A stretch of DNA of 64,000 nt from Actinomycetes bacterium (GCA_029782025.1 JAKOVR010000119.1:62001-126000); one strand, 5' to 3'; positions 6,953 through 15,715 are shown, numbered from the stretch's first letter. Program-made: numbers and translations. The notes: generated by a model not told the origin, from the letters alone.

Positions 6953-9589
6953 TCAGTGTTCGATGCCGAGCTTCGACGCCCAGGGCACGGCCCCGCCGCG
7001 GACCAGCTCCCGCCCCATGTCGGCGCGGGCGCCGGTGACGCGCGGGCTGAGGACGAGCGCGTACGGCTCGGAGACGAGGAACACGTAGCCGTTGGTCTCC
7101 TCGAGCCTCGTCGCCAGGTTGGTGTAGGCGGCCCGCCGGGCGTCGAGGTCGGCGGCGCTGCGGCCGTCGGCCAGCAGGGCGTCGATCTTCGGGTCCGACA
7201 GCTTGCTGAGGTTGAGGGGCGAGCCCGAGTGCAGGAACGGGTAGAAGAGGTCGGGGTCGGGCGGGCTGGTGATGGTGGCGACCACGGCGGCGTAGGTGCC
7301 GGTGACCTGCTCCTGGGACAGCTTCTTCGGCTCGATGGCCTTCACCTCGATGGCGAAGGCGTCTCGGAAGCCGGCACCCTCCCACATCTTCTTGAGCCCC
7401 TGGGCCACCTCGGCCGCGCCGCTGTTGAGGGCGGCGTCGAGGGTGAAGTCGAGGGCGAGGCCGCCGCGCTTGAGCTCGGCCAGCGCCCGCCGGGCCTTGG
7501 CCTGGTCGAGCGGGCGGGGGGCTTTGCTCTCGGCCGCCAGTGGCGCGAGGGCGAGGGCGGCCGAGCTCGGCTCGGCCCGCTCGCCGAGGGTGGCGGCCAG
7601 CACCTTGCGGTCGATCGAACCGGCCAGCGCATCGCGCACCCGGTCGTCCTTGAACGGGGCGTTGGCCGTGTTGAACACGAGGTAGTGGAGGAAGGCCTGG
7701 TCCTCCACGACGGCGGGGAACCGGGTGGCGAGGCGGCTGACCGTGTTGCTGTCGGAGATGAACACGGCGTCGACCTCGCCCTTCTCCAGCGCCGTGGCCC
7801 GCTGATCGTCGCCGGTGGTGACGACGAAGTCGATCTCGTCGAGGAAGGGGCGCTCGCCCCAGTAGTTCTCGTTGCGCACGAGCACCACCTCGTTGGCCTT
7901 GCCCAGGTCCTTGATCTTGAAGGGTCCGCACCCGATCGGGGGGCCGGCGTCGGACTTCTTCAGCACCAGGCCGAGCCCTTGGGCCAGGAGGCCGGGGAAG
8001 CCGGCCCATGGGGCGGTGAGCCGTACGACGACGGTGCGGTCGCCGGTGACGTCGACGGTCTTGATGGGCTGGGCGAAGGCGGCGACGACAGGGTTGGCCC
8101 GCAGCAGCGCCATCGAGTCGGCGACGGCACGGCCGTCGACGGGGGAGCCGTCCGAGAACCGGGCCCCGGCGCGCACGGTGATGGTCCACTCGGTGGCGTC
8201 GGCGTTCGGAGTGACCGACTCGGCCAGGAAGCCCTCCGGACCCTTCTCCGTGTAGCGCACCAGCGGGTCGGTGATGCTGGTGAGGACGGCCATGACCGAC
8301 GGGTTGGCGTCGGTCGAGCCGATGCGCAGGTCGCCGATGTCGTCCCGCAGGGCCACGCGGAGGCGGCCGCCCTGCGTCGCCGGCGCGGGGTTGAAGGTCG
8401 GGGTGCCGCCCGGCCCACTCGGTCCCGGCCCGCTCGGCCCGCTCGGCCCGGCCGGCCCGCCGGGGCCGGCGGTGGACCCCGGACCGGCGGCGACGGCGTC
8501 GGATCCCCGCCGGGTGAGGACGAGGGCGGCGAGGAGGCCGAGCACCACCACCACGGCGGCGACGGCGATCCACGGCCCGCCCGATCGGCCCGTTGCCGGG
8601 CCCGAGGGCACCGCGGTGGCTGCCATGATGCTCCCGGTGCCGGTGGTGCGCAGCAGCGACTCGATGCCGGCGGTCGGGTCGACCCCGCCGGAGTCGGAGG
8701 TGGTGAGCATCGGCGTGACGGGCTGGCCGAGGCTGGCCTGGAGCTCCTGGAGACGCTGGCCGAACACCTCGGTGGAGGGGAAACGCCCGGCCGGGTCCTT
8801 GGCCATCGCCGTGGCCAGCACGTCGACCACCTCCGGCGGCGCGATGTCGTCCGGCAGCGGCGGCACCGGATCGTGCATGATCCGCCGGATGAACGGGAGC
8901 AGGCCCTCGTCCTCACGGGACACGAACGGCGGCAGACCGGTGAGGAGGGCGTAGATCGTGGCCCCGAGGGAGTAGACGTCCATGGTGGGATCGGGCGGCT
9001 TGCCCTCGAGGATCTCCGGGGGCGTGTACTCCGGGGTGAAGGTCATGGTGGCCCGCGCCCCGTCGGTGCCCATCCCCACCGCCGAGATGCCGAAGTCGGC
9101 GAGGGCGGGCTCGCCGTAGGCCGACACGAGGATGTTCTGGGGCTTGATGTCGCGGTGGAGGATGCCGGCCGCGTGCACCACGTTGAGCGCGCCGCACATC
9201 TTCACGCCCACCTGGAGGGCGTCGGCCAACGGCATGGGGCCGTTGCGGTCGATCCAGTCGGCGATCGAGCCGCGGGCCATGAGCTCGGTGGTCATGTAGG
9301 GCCGGCCGTCGTCGGTGAGCCCGGCGTCGAGCACCGTGACCACGTTGGGATGGGCACTGAGCCGGCCGGCCGCCCGGCACTCCCGGATGAACCGCTCGCG
9401 CGCCTTCTCGTCGAGGTTGATGGTGAGGACCTTGACGGCGACGACCCGGTCGAACTGCTCCTGGTAGGCCGAGAACACGATGGCGAAGCCGCCCTGGCCC
9501 AGCGGCTTGAAATCGCGGTAGCCGGCGATGCGGGGGCCGTCGGAGCCGCCGGTGCCGCGGTTGGAGAGTGAGATCGTGTCCTCAGCCAT
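6953..9589 (-). CDS. Transmembrane Ser/Thr protein kinase fused to a family-5 solute-binding domain
   Basis: The 878-aa protein has an N-terminal eukaryotic-type kinase at about residues 20-285: glycine loop GQGGFAIVF, ATP lysine in VAVKVL, catalytic HRDIKPQN, and DFG in ADFGIS. All catalytic residues are present. A linker and one membrane helix follow at about 335-357 (WIAVAAVVVVLGLLAALVL), then a Pro/Gly/Ser-rich spacer. About 480 extracytoplasmic residues then resemble dipeptide/nickel-type ABC binding proteins (SBP_bac_5), with the features GGRLRVALRDD, DPLVRYTEKG and YWGERPFLDE. This layout suggests that ligand binding outside controls phosphorylation inside. No ABC permease genes are adjacent. 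An ATG 15 nt upstream (9604) is an alternative start. Confidence 0.88.
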   Translation of the reverse strand: MAEDTISLSNRGTGGSDGPRIAGYRDFKPLGQGGFAIVFSAYQEQFDRVVAVKVLTINLDEKARERFIRECRAAGRLSAHPNVVTVLDAGLTDDGRPYMTTELMARGSIADWIDRNGPMPLADALQVGVKMCGALNVVHAAGILHRDIKPQNILVSAYGEPALADFGISAVGMGTDGARATMTFTPEYTPPEILEGKPPDPTMDVYSLGATIYALLTGLPPFVSREDEGLLPFIRRIMHDPVPPLPDDIAPPEVVDVLATAMAKDPAGRFPSTEVFGQRLQELQASLGQPVTPMLTTSDSGGVDPTAGIESLLRTTGTGSIMAATAVPSGPATGRSGGPWIAVAAVVVVLGLLAALVLTRRGSDAVAAGPGSTAGPGGPAGPSGPSGPGPSGPGGTPTFNPAPATQGGRLRVALRDDIGDLRIGSTDANPSVMAVLTSITDPLVRYTEKGPEGFLAESVTPNADATEWTITVRAGARFSDGSPVDGRAVADSMALLRANPVVAAFAQPIKTVDVTGDRTVVVRLTAPWAGFPGLLAQGLGLVLKKSDAGPPIGCGPFKIKDLGKANEVVLVRNENYWGERPFLDEIDFVVTTGDDQRATALEKGEVDAVFISDSNTVSRLATRFPAVVEDQAFLHYLVFNTANAPFKDDRVRDALAGSIDRKVLAATLGERAEPSSAALALAPLAAESKAPRPLDQAKARRALAELKRGGLALDFTLDAALNSGAAEVAQGLKKMWEGAGFRDAFAIEVKAIEPKKLSQEQVTGTYAAVVATITSPPDPDLFYPFLHSGSPLNLSKLSDPKIDALLADGRSAADLDARRAAYTNLATRLEETNGYVFLVSEPYALVLSPRVTGARADMGRELVRGGAVPWASKLGIEH

Positions 9590-9691
9590 GCGCCTCGCCC
9601 TCGCCATCGAGGTCGGGCCATCATCCCACAGGAGGCATCCCGCCGGTGGCGGCCCTGGCTCTGGCCCGCCGGGGTCGGCCACCATGGAGGG

Positions 9692-10540
9692 GTGACGGCC
9701 GACCGCGACACCCCCGAGGACACCCCCGGCGCTGCGTCGCGCGTGTCCTACGCCTTCGCCCGGCGGCCGAAGTGGGTGGTGTGGCACCTGATCGCCCTCG
9801 CCGTCGTGATCACCTTCGCCAACCTGGGGTTGTGGCAGCTCCGGCGCCTGGCCGAGCGGCGGGAGCACAACGCCACCGTCCTGGCCCGGGGGGACCTGCC
9901 CCCGACCCCGGTGGAGGCGCTCGTGCCGTCGGGGACGTCGGGCGCCGAGGTGGCCGAGCTCGAGTACCGGCGGGCCACCGCCGCCGGCACCTACGTCACC
10001 GCCGACCAGGTGCTCGTCCGCAACCGCACCAACGGCGGGGCGCCGGGCTTCTGGGTGCTCACCCCGGTACGCCTGGCCGACGGGACGGCGGTGGTCGTGA
10101 ACCGCGGCTGGATCCCGCTGCCCTTCGGCGACGGTGGCGATCCCGGTGCCTACGCGCCGCCGGCGGGGCCGGTGGTGGTCACCGGGGTGCTCCATCCCAC
10201 GCAGGTCCGGGAGGGGATCGAGGCCGCCGACCCGGCCGAGGGAAGGCTCGGGGTGCTGAGCCGTGTCGACCTGCCCCGTTTCGCCCAGCAGGTGGGCTAC
10301 CCGGTCCGGCCCGGCTACCTCGACCTCGTGTCCAGCGAGCCGTCCCCGACCGTGGCCTTCCCCACGACGCTGCCCGCACCGGTGCTCGACGACGGCCCCC
10401 ACCTCAACTACGCCGGGCAGTGGTTCATCTACACGACGTTGACCGCGATCACCTACCCGCTCCTCCTGCGCCACACGGCGAGGCGGCAGGCCGAGACCCT
10501 TCCCGCCCTCGAGCCCACCCGGACCGCGGAGCCGGTGTGA
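9692..10540 (+). CDS. SURF1-family protein (cytochrome oxidase assembly)
   Basis: This 282-aa protein has an N-terminal helix (VVWHLIALAVVITFANLGLWQLRRL) and a C-terminal helix (YAGQWFIYTTLTAITYPLLLRH), with a periplasmic domain between them. Family hallmarks are LGLWQLRRLxxR, VLVRNRT near the middle, VVVNRGWIPL, and HLNYAGQWF near the end. SURF1 proteins help assemble aa3-type cytochrome c oxidase and insert heme a. The start is GTG. GGAGG lies directly upstream at 9686-9690, unusually close to the start. The stop overlaps the next gene by 4 bp. Confidence 0.92.
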   Translation: MTADRDTPEDTPGAASRVSYAFARRPKWVVWHLIALAVVITFANLGLWQLRRLAERREHNATVLARGDLPPTPVEALVPSGTSGAEVAELEYRRATAAGTYVTADQVLVRNRTNGGAPGFWVLTPVRLADGTAVVVNRGWIPLPFGDGGDPGAYAPPAGPVVVTGVLHPTQVREGIEAADPAEGRLGVLSRVDLPRFAQQVGYPVRPGYLDLVSSEPSPTVAFPTTLPAPVLDDGPHLNYAGQWFIYTTLTAITYPLLLRHTARRQAETLPALEPTRTAEPV

Positions 10541-11115
10541 CCGGGAGCGACACCCGCTCGCGGGTGCTGGTGGCCTGCCTCGCCTGCGTCGAGCGGTGGG
10601 GCCTGGCCAAGACCTCGCTGGAGGCGGTGGCCCAGGAGGCCGGGGTGTCGAGGGCCACCCTCTACCGGTGGTTCCCCGGCGGGCGGGAGCAGGTCATCTC
10701 CGAGACGGTCACCTGGGAGGTGGCCCGCTTCTTCACCCGGGTCGAAGCGGTCGTGGCCACCGCTCCCGACCTCACGGCCAAGCTGGTGGAAGGCATCGTG
10801 TTCGGGCACCGGGCCATCGTCGAGCACCGGCTCCTGCAGCGGATCCTCTCCACCGAGCGCGAGGCCCTCCTGGCCGAGCTGTCGGAGAGCTCGCTGCTGG
10901 TGCTCGGCGTGATCCGGGCCTACGTGCAGGAGCTGCTGCGGGGGGAGGAGCTGCGGGCCGGGATCGATCCCGAGGAGGCGGCCGACCACATCGCCCGGCT
11001 GTTCCTGTCGTACCTCGGGAGCGGCGGCCGCTGGGACCTGACCGATCGCGACGAGGTGACGCGCCTGGTGCGGACCCAGTTCGTCGCCGGCGTCCTGGAC
11101 GACGGCCGATCATGA
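10537..11115 (+). CDS. TetR-family transcriptional regulator
   Basis: This 192-aa regulator has an N-terminal TetR helix-turn-helix at about residues 15-60 (LEAVAQEAGVSRATLYRWFPGG) and a ligand-binding C-terminal domain. The GTG start overlaps the SURF1 stop (GTGA). It is similar in the HTH to the next gene (SRATxYRxFPGG), so the pair looks like an old tandem duplication. The ligand is unknown. One of this pair is a candidate for the regulator that binds the CTGAC-N6-GTCAG sites, because one such site lies 11 bp after this gene. Confidence 0.9.
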   Translation: MTGSDTRSRVLVACLACVERWGLAKTSLEAVAQEAGVSRATLYRWFPGGREQVISETVTWEVARFFTRVEAVVATAPDLTAKLVEGIVFGHRAIVEHRLLQRILSTEREALLAELSESSLLVLGVIRAYVQELLRGEELRAGIDPEEAADHIARLFLSYLGSGGRWDLTDRDEVTRLVRTQFVAGVLDDGRS

Positions 11116-11125
11116 CCGCTATTCG

Positions 11126-11141
11126 CTGACGACCCCGTCAG
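11126..11141. promoter_or_regulatory. Palindromic operator CTGACGACCCCGTCAG (regulon site 1)
   Basis: Arms CTGACG/CGTCAG flank 4 bp. The design is the same as the site at 42851 and shares CTGAC-N6-GTCAG with three more sites in the acyl-CoA island. It lies between two TetR genes, 24 bp upstream of the -35 of the second. This suggests autoregulation. Confidence 0.6.
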
Positions 11142-11154
11142 TGACCCATGTCAC
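11141..11154. promoter_or_regulatory. Second inverted repeat GTGAC-N4-GTCAC
   Basis: This perfect 5-bp inverted repeat (GTGACCCATGTCAC) overlaps the end of the site at 11126 by one base. Arms of TGAC/GTCA type are shared but the spacing is shorter. It may be a second binding site for a TetR dimer. Confidence 0.4.
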
Positions 11155-11165
11155 GGGCGCGGCCC

Positions 11166-11195
11166 TTGGCAATGAGACAGATCCCTGCTTATTGT
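11166..11195 (+). promoter_or_regulatory. Promoter TTGGCA-N18-TATTGT
   Basis: The -35 is at 11166-11171 and the -10 at 11190-11195. The -10 ends 6 nt before the ATG at 11202, suggesting a leaderless transcript for the TetR gene and the ferritin-like gene behind it. Confidence 0.6.
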
Positions 11196-11201
11196 CAGCA
11201 G

Positions 11202-11888
11202 ATGCCGGTCATTGATCTGAGCGATGGGGGCCCGACGGGGCGTGGGGGCGCAACCGACACCATCGGCGCGCCCACCTCGGCGTCGCTGCTGGTCGCTCCG
11301 GCCGCCTCGCTGGAGCAGCGGATCATCGCCGCCACCCTCCGGTGCGTCAGCCGCTGGGGCGTGGCCAAGTCCACCCTCGACGACATCGCCCGCGAGGCGG
11401 GGTGCAGCCGGGCCACCGTGTACCGGGTCTTCCCCGGCGGCAAGGACGTCGTCCTGCTCGCCACCGCCCGCCACGAGGTGGAGGCCCTCCTGTCCGACGT
11501 GGCCGCCGCGGCCGACGGCGCCACGACCCTGGCCGGCACCGTGACCGCCAGCCTCGCCACCGCCGTGCGGTGGCTCCACGACCACCCGGCCCTGCAGTAC
11601 CTGGCCGAGCACGAGCCCGAGGTGATCCTGCCGTGGATCGCCTTCGACGGCCTCGACCCGATCCTGGCCCTCGTGACCACCTATTTCGCCCCGCGCCTCG
11701 GCCGGTACCTCCCGGAGCGGGAGGCGGCCGAACTGGCCGAGGCCCTGTGCCGGGTCGTCGTGTCCCACGCCTTCGAGTCGGCCGACGACGCCGCCATCGA
11801 TCTCACGTCGGAGCAGGAGGCCGGTCGGTTCGCCGACACCTTCCTCCTGCCCGGCTACCGCTCCACCACCGTCCACCACCGCTCTTGA
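11202..11888 (+). CDS. TetR-family transcriptional regulator, likely autoregulated
   Basis: This 228-aa protein (MPVIDLSD start) has about 35 disordered residues, then a TetR HTH (LDDIAREAGCSRATVYRVFPGG) and a helical C-terminal domain. The ATG at 11202 is preferred over the in-frame ATG at 11148 because a good promoter ends just before it and the palindrome array would otherwise be coding. A ferritin-like gene follows after 29 bp. An operator-like palindrome upstream matches four sites in the acyl-CoA island, so this protein is my first candidate for the regulator of that island. That link is inference. Confidence 0.88.
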   Translation: MPVIDLSDGGPTGRGGATDTIGAPTSASLLVAPAASLEQRIIAATLRCVSRWGVAKSTLDDIAREAGCSRATVYRVFPGGKDVVLLATARHEVEALLSDVAAAADGATTLAGTVTASLATAVRWLHDHPALQYLAEHEPEVILPWIAFDGLDPILALVTTYFAPRLGRYLPEREAAELAEALCRVVVSHAFESADDAAIDLTSEQEAGRFADTFLLPGYRSTTVHHRS

Positions 11889-11917
11889 CCGAGCGATCAC
11901 CTCAGGGGGAACCCGCC

Positions 11918-13045
11918 ATGTCCACCACCGAGATGTCGAGCACCGAGGAGATCCTCGGTCGATCCGATGCCAACGACCTCGATGCCATCCTGGCGGTCCC
12001 GAACCCGTACCTCGAGGGCACCATCCACACGGTGAAGGACCACGCCGACGCCATCTTCACCTGGGACTACGAGAAGGGCGCCCGCCCGGCGCTGAACAAG
12101 CTCTACGAGAAGGCCAAGAACGCCCAGTGGAACGGCGAGACCGACCTCGACTGGTCGATCGACGTCGACCAGGAGGAGCTGGCCAAGAGCGCCGTCACCA
12201 ACTCGCCGATCAACTCCCAGCTCGATCTGAGCGGCACCTGCTTCGAGAAGTGGAACGACGACGACTGGGCCCGGCTCAACGTCGAGATGCAGAACTGGAC
12301 GCTCAGCCAGTTCATGCACGGCGAGCAGGGGGCGCTGCTCTGCACGGCCAAGATCGTCGAGACGGTGCCGTGGATCGACGCCAAGTACTACGCCGCCACG
12401 CAGGTGATGGACGAGGCCCGTCACGTCGAGGTCTTCGCCAAGTACCTCGACGAGAAGCTCTCGGGCCACTACCCGATGAACACCCACCTCGGCCTGCTCC
12501 TCGACGACATCATCCTCGACAGCCGGTGGGACATGACCTACCTCGGCATGCAGATCATGGTGGAGGGCCTCGCCCTCGCCGCCTTCGGCTTCATCCACAT
12601 GATGACCACCGAGCCGCTGCTCAAGCAGATGCTCCGGTACGTGATGAGCGACGAGGCTCGGCACGTGGCCTTCGGGGTGCTCTCCCTCAAGGAGTACTAC
12701 GCCGAGCTGACCGACGTGGAGCTCCGGGAGCGCCAGGAGTTCGCCTTCGAGGCCGCCGTCCGCATGCGTGACCGGCTCCTCCAGCAGGAGGTGTGGGAGC
12801 GGGTGGGCGTGCCCGTGAAGGAGGCCATCCAGCTCACGAAGATGACGCCGGAGTCGGAGATCTTCAACCAGATGCTCTTCTCCAAGATCGTGCCGAACTG
12901 CAAGAAGCTCGGCCTCCTCGACGCGTCGGGCGGCTGGCTCCGCCAGCGCTTCGGCGAGATCGGCGTGATCCAGTTCGAGGACTGGGTCGACACCGGCGAG
13001 GAGTACGAGAGCTTCGCCCTCGGCCAGGATCTGCAGGCCGGCTGA
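11918..13045 (+). CDS. Ferritin-like diiron protein
   Basis: This 375-aa protein has two copies of the EARH motif (DEARHVEVF and DEARHVAFG), each about one helix after another conserved Glu (HGEQGALL and VEGLALAAF). That is the ligand set of a four-helix-bundle diiron site, as in ferritin-like oxygenases and ribonucleotide-reductase R2-like proteins. It is probably an oxidase or oxygenase. The substrate is unknown. The start is supported by a GGGGGA ribosome site 7 nt upstream (11905-11910). It is probably cotranscribed with the TetR gene before it. Confidence 0.82.
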   Translation: MSTTEMSSTEEILGRSDANDLDAILAVPNPYLEGTIHTVKDHADAIFTWDYEKGARPALNKLYEKAKNAQWNGETDLDWSIDVDQEELAKSAVTNSPINSQLDLSGTCFEKWNDDDWARLNVEMQNWTLSQFMHGEQGALLCTAKIVETVPWIDAKYYAATQVMDEARHVEVFAKYLDEKLSGHYPMNTHLGLLLDDIILDSRWDMTYLGMQIMVEGLALAAFGFIHMMTTEPLLKQMLRYVMSDEARHVAFGVLSLKEYYAELTDVELRERQEFAFEAAVRMRDRLLQQEVWERVGVPVKEAIQLTKMTPESEIFNQMLFSKIVPNCKKLGLLDASGGWLRQRFGEIGVIQFEDWVDTGEEYESFALGQDLQAG

Positions 13046-13082
13046 CCCCACCACGATTCGGTCCGGCTGCACGTAGTTCCGC

Positions 13083-13088
13083 TACGCT
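13083..13088 (+). promoter_or_regulatory. Possible -10 element TACGCT upstream of hairpin
   Basis: TACGCT lies 14 bp before the hairpin at 13102. If used, transcription would start near 13095 and run straight into the hairpin before reaching the ATP-grasp gene. I see no clear -35. Confidence 0.3.
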
Positions 13089-13101
13089 GGACCCGCTTCC
13101 T

Positions 13102-13137
13102 AGCAGAGAGGGTCGTCCTTGGGCGGCCCTCTCTGCT
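13102..13137 (+). terminator. Hairpin terminator (perfect 11-bp stem) before ATP-grasp gene
   Basis: AGCAGAGAGGG pairs perfectly with CCCTCTCTGCT across a 14-nt loop, followed by TT. It lies 57 bp after the ferritin-like gene and 39 bp before the next start. The simplest reading is an intrinsic terminator. An attenuator role is possible given the -10-like element upstream. Confidence 0.7.
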
Positions 13138-13175
13138 TTGTCCACCCGGGGCGAGGAGCCCCCTCGAGGAGCCTC

Positions 13176-14063
13176 GTGACCCGTCCCATCGCCCTCGCCA
13201 CCTGCGACCCGCTGCCCGTCGAGGCCGACGAGTCCGCCATCGAGGCCGCGCTCTCCGCCGCCGGGGTTCCGTACGAGTGGGCGGTGTGGGACGACCCGGG
13301 GGTGGCGTGGGCGGGGTTCGCCGCCGTGGTGATCCGCACCACGTGGGACTACCACCGGCGCCTCGACGAGTACCTGGCCTGGGCCCGCGCCGTCGGCGCC
13401 GTGACCTCGCTCTGGAACCCGGCCGAGCTGGTGGTGTGGAACAGCCACAAGGGCTACCTGGCCGACCTCGCCGCCGCGGGGATCGTCACCGTCCCGACCG
13501 AGGTCGTGCCCGCCGCGGGGCCCTGCCCGCCGTTGGGCGAGATCGTCGCCGCCCGGGGCTGGCCCCCCGGTGGCGAGGTCGTGGTCAAGCCGGCGGTGTC
13601 GGTGGGCTCGCTCGGGGCCAGCCGGGGTCCGTCCGACGACCCTTCGCTGCACGCCGCTCTGGCGGCGCTGGTGGCCGAGGGCGACGCCCTGGTCCAGCCC
13701 TTCCTGCCCGAGGTCACCACCGCCGGGGAGGTCTCGACCGTGTTCGTCGACGGCGCCGTCACCCATGCCCTCCGGAAGGTGCCCTCGGCCGGCGACTACC
13801 GGTCGCAACCGGAGTGGGGCGGCCGCCTCGAGGGGATCCCGCCCCGCCGCGACTGCGTGGCTCTCGGGCGCGACGCCCTCGCCGCCGTCGCCGACCGCTT
13901 CGGTGTCGAGCCGCTCTACGCCCGCGTCGACACCATCGACCTCGACGGTCGGCCCCACCTGATCGAGCTCGAGATCATCGAGCCCGACCTCTTCTTCGGC
14001 TTCGGCCCCCCGGAGGCGGCCGCCGCCTTCGCTGCGGCGCTGCGTCGCCTCTCGCACGCGTGA
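13176..14063 (+). CDS. ATP-grasp domain protein (RimK/glutathione-synthase-like)
   Basis: This 295-aa protein has an N-terminal pre-grasp region (IALATCDPLP...VVIRTTWDYHRR), an ATP-grasp core with lysines in NSHKGYLADL and EVVVKPAVSVGSLG, and an acidic Mg-binding end (PHLIELEIIEPDLFF). ATP-grasp enzymes join a carboxylate to an amine or thiol through an acyl-phosphate. The actual substrates are unknown. The GTG start is chosen by a GAGGA ribosome site 5 nt upstream. No other biosynthetic genes are nearby. Confidence 0.78.
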   Translation: MTRPIALATCDPLPVEADESAIEAALSAAGVPYEWAVWDDPGVAWAGFAAVVIRTTWDYHRRLDEYLAWARAVGAVTSLWNPAELVVWNSHKGYLADLAAAGIVTVPTEVVPAAGPCPPLGEIVAARGWPPGGEVVVKPAVSVGSLGASRGPSDDPSLHAALAALVAEGDALVQPFLPEVTTAGEVSTVFVDGAVTHALRKVPSAGDYRSQPEWGGRLEGIPPRRDCVALGRDALAAVADRFGVEPLYARVDTIDLDGRPHLIELEIIEPDLFFGFGPPEAAAAFAAALRRLSHA

Positions 14064-14093
14064 AGGCCCCCGGGACCGTCGCGCGGCGTCCGG

Positions 14094-14099
14094 TAGGGT
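14094..14099 (+). promoter_or_regulatory. -10 element for leaderless transcript
   Basis: TAGGGT ends 8 nt before the ATG at 14108, and no ribosome site is visible. Confidence 0.5.
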
Positions 14100-14107
14100 G
14101 CACGGCC

Positions 14108-14755
14108 ATGGCGACACCCCTGGCCTCGGAGCCGGCCCTCCTCGTGCTGCTCACGCTGCGCCTGCGCTCCTTCGCCTCCGCCGCCGTCGTGGCCGACGCC
14201 TCGGGGGTGCCGGTGGGCGAGGTCAGCCGGCTCCTGGGGGAGTTCGCCGCCGCCGACCTCGTGAAGTACCGGGAGGGCAAGCTCACGGGCTGGCTGCTGA
14301 CCGGCGCCGGCCGGGCCGAGGGGCAGCGCCTCCTCGCCGACGAGCTCGCCGCCGCCCCCGACCACGTGGGCGTCACCGTGCGGTCGTGCTACCAGGACTT
14401 CCTGGCCCGCAACCAGGAGATGCTCGAACTGTGCACCGCCTGGCAGCTCAAGGGCGGGGCCAGCAGCCAGGTGATCAACGACCACACCGACGCCGACTAC
14501 GACCGCGGCGTGCTGGCCGACCTGCGCCGGCTCGACACCGACATCCTGCCGGTGGTCGAGGGGCTGGCCGGGGTCCTGGCCCGCTTCGGCTCGTACGGGC
14601 GCCGGTTCGGGCACGCCCTCACCATGGTCGAGGGCGGCGACCCCGATTTCTTCACCAAGCCCCTGATCGACTCGTACCACACTGTGTGGTTCGAGCTGCA
14701 CGAGCACCTGCTCGCCAGCCTCGGCATCGAGCGCAGCTCGGAAGCCGCCCCCTGA
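14108..14755 (+). CDS. Winged-helix DNA-binding protein (MarR-like), function unknown
   Basis: This 215-aa protein has a winged helix in its first 80 residues: helices around ASAAVVADASGVPVGEVSRLLGEFAAADLV, then a beta wing KYREGKLTGWLLTGAGR. The rest is helical with several Trp and acidic residues (LELCTAWQLKGG, HTDADYDRGVLADL). Such C-terminal halves usually bind a ligand or dimerise, but I do not recognise the subfamily. dapA begins 11 bp downstream with its own ribosome site, so the two are probably cotranscribed. Confidence 0.7.
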   Translation: MATPLASEPALLVLLTLRLRSFASAAVVADASGVPVGEVSRLLGEFAAADLVKYREGKLTGWLLTGAGRAEGQRLLADELAAAPDHVGVTVRSCYQDFLARNQEMLELCTAWQLKGGASSQVINDHTDADYDRGVLADLRRLDTDILPVVEGLAGVLARFGSYGRRFGHALTMVEGGDPDFFTKPLIDSYHTVWFELHEHLLASLGIERSSEAAP

Positions 14756-14766
14756 AGGAGACCCAG

Positions 14767-15657
14767 ATGCCCCGCTTCGGCCCCGTCCTCACCGCCATGG
14801 TCACACCGTTCACCGACGACGGCGCCCTCGACCTCGACGGCACGGCCAAGCTGGCAGCGTGGCTGGTGGAGCAGGGCAACGACGCCCTGGTCGTGACCGG
14901 CACCACGGGCGAGGCGTCGGTGCTCACCGACGAGGAGCAGGTCGAGGTGTGGCGGGCCGTCCGGGGGGCCGTCGACGTGCCCCTCGTGGCCGGCTCGGGC
15001 ACCAACGACACCGCCCACGCCGCCCACCTCACGGCCCAGGCCGCCGGGGCCGGGATGGACGGCGTGCTCGTCGTCGCGCCGTACTACAACCGGCCGAGCC
15101 AGGCCGGCATGGACGCCCACTTCCGGGCCGTGGCCGCCGCCACCGAGCTCCCCGTGATCCTCTACGACATCCCGGTGCGCACCGGCCGCAAGGTCGCCAC
15201 CGACACCCTGCTCCGCCTCGTGGCCGAGGTGCCCAACATCGTGGCCGTCAAGGACGCGGCGGGGAACCCGGCCGAGTCGGCCCGCCTCGTGGCCGACGCG
15301 CCCGACGGCTTCGAGCTCTACTCGGGCGACGACGCCCTCACCCTGCCCCTCCTCGCCGTCGGGGCGGTGGGCACCATCGGCGTGGCCACCCACTGGTGCG
15401 CGGCGGAGGTGGGGGCGATGATCCGGGCCTTCCAGGCCGGGGATGTGGCCGGGGCCGCCCGCATCAACGCCGGGCTCATCGAGAGCTACGACTTCGAGAC
15501 CGGCGACGCCAGTCCCAACCCGATCCCGTCCAAGGCCATGCTCCGCGTGCTCGGTCTGCCGGTGGGCCAGTGCCGGCTGCCCATGGGCCCGGCCCCCGAC
15601 GGGCTCGAGGACCGGGCCCGCCAGGTGCTGCACAACCTCGGCCGCCCTGGCTTCTGA
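14767..15657 (+). CDS. dapA: 4-hydroxy-tetrahydrodipicolinate synthase
   Basis: DapA condenses pyruvate with aspartate semialdehyde, the first committed step of lysine/diaminopimelate synthesis. The 296-aa TIM barrel shows GTTGE near residue 46, the conserved Tyr in YDIPVRTG, and the Schiff-base Lys in IVAVKDAAGN. AAGGAG at 14755-14760 is a good ribosome site. The position just before rnj is the usual actinobacterial order and supports DapA over related aldolases. Confidence 0.94.
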   Translation: MPRFGPVLTAMVTPFTDDGALDLDGTAKLAAWLVEQGNDALVVTGTTGEASVLTDEEQVEVWRAVRGAVDVPLVAGSGTNDTAHAAHLTAQAAGAGMDGVLVVAPYYNRPSQAGMDAHFRAVAAATELPVILYDIPVRTGRKVATDTLLRLVAEVPNIVAVKDAAGNPAESARLVADAPDGFELYSGDDALTLPLLAVGAVGTIGVATHWCAAEVGAMIRAFQAGDVAGAARINAGLIESYDFETGDASPNPIPSKAMLRVLGLPVGQCRLPMGPAPDGLEDRARQVLHNLGRPGF

Positions 15658-15700
15658 CCGGAGCGCTGCCGGCACCCCGGGGCCCGACAGTCCCATGGCC

Positions 15701-15706
15701 TAGACT
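15701..15706 (+). promoter_or_regulatory. -10 element for leaderless rnj
   Basis: TAGACT lies 9 nt before the ATG at 15716, within the short gap after dapA. Confidence 0.5.
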
Positions 15707-15715
15707 CCCGGGACC

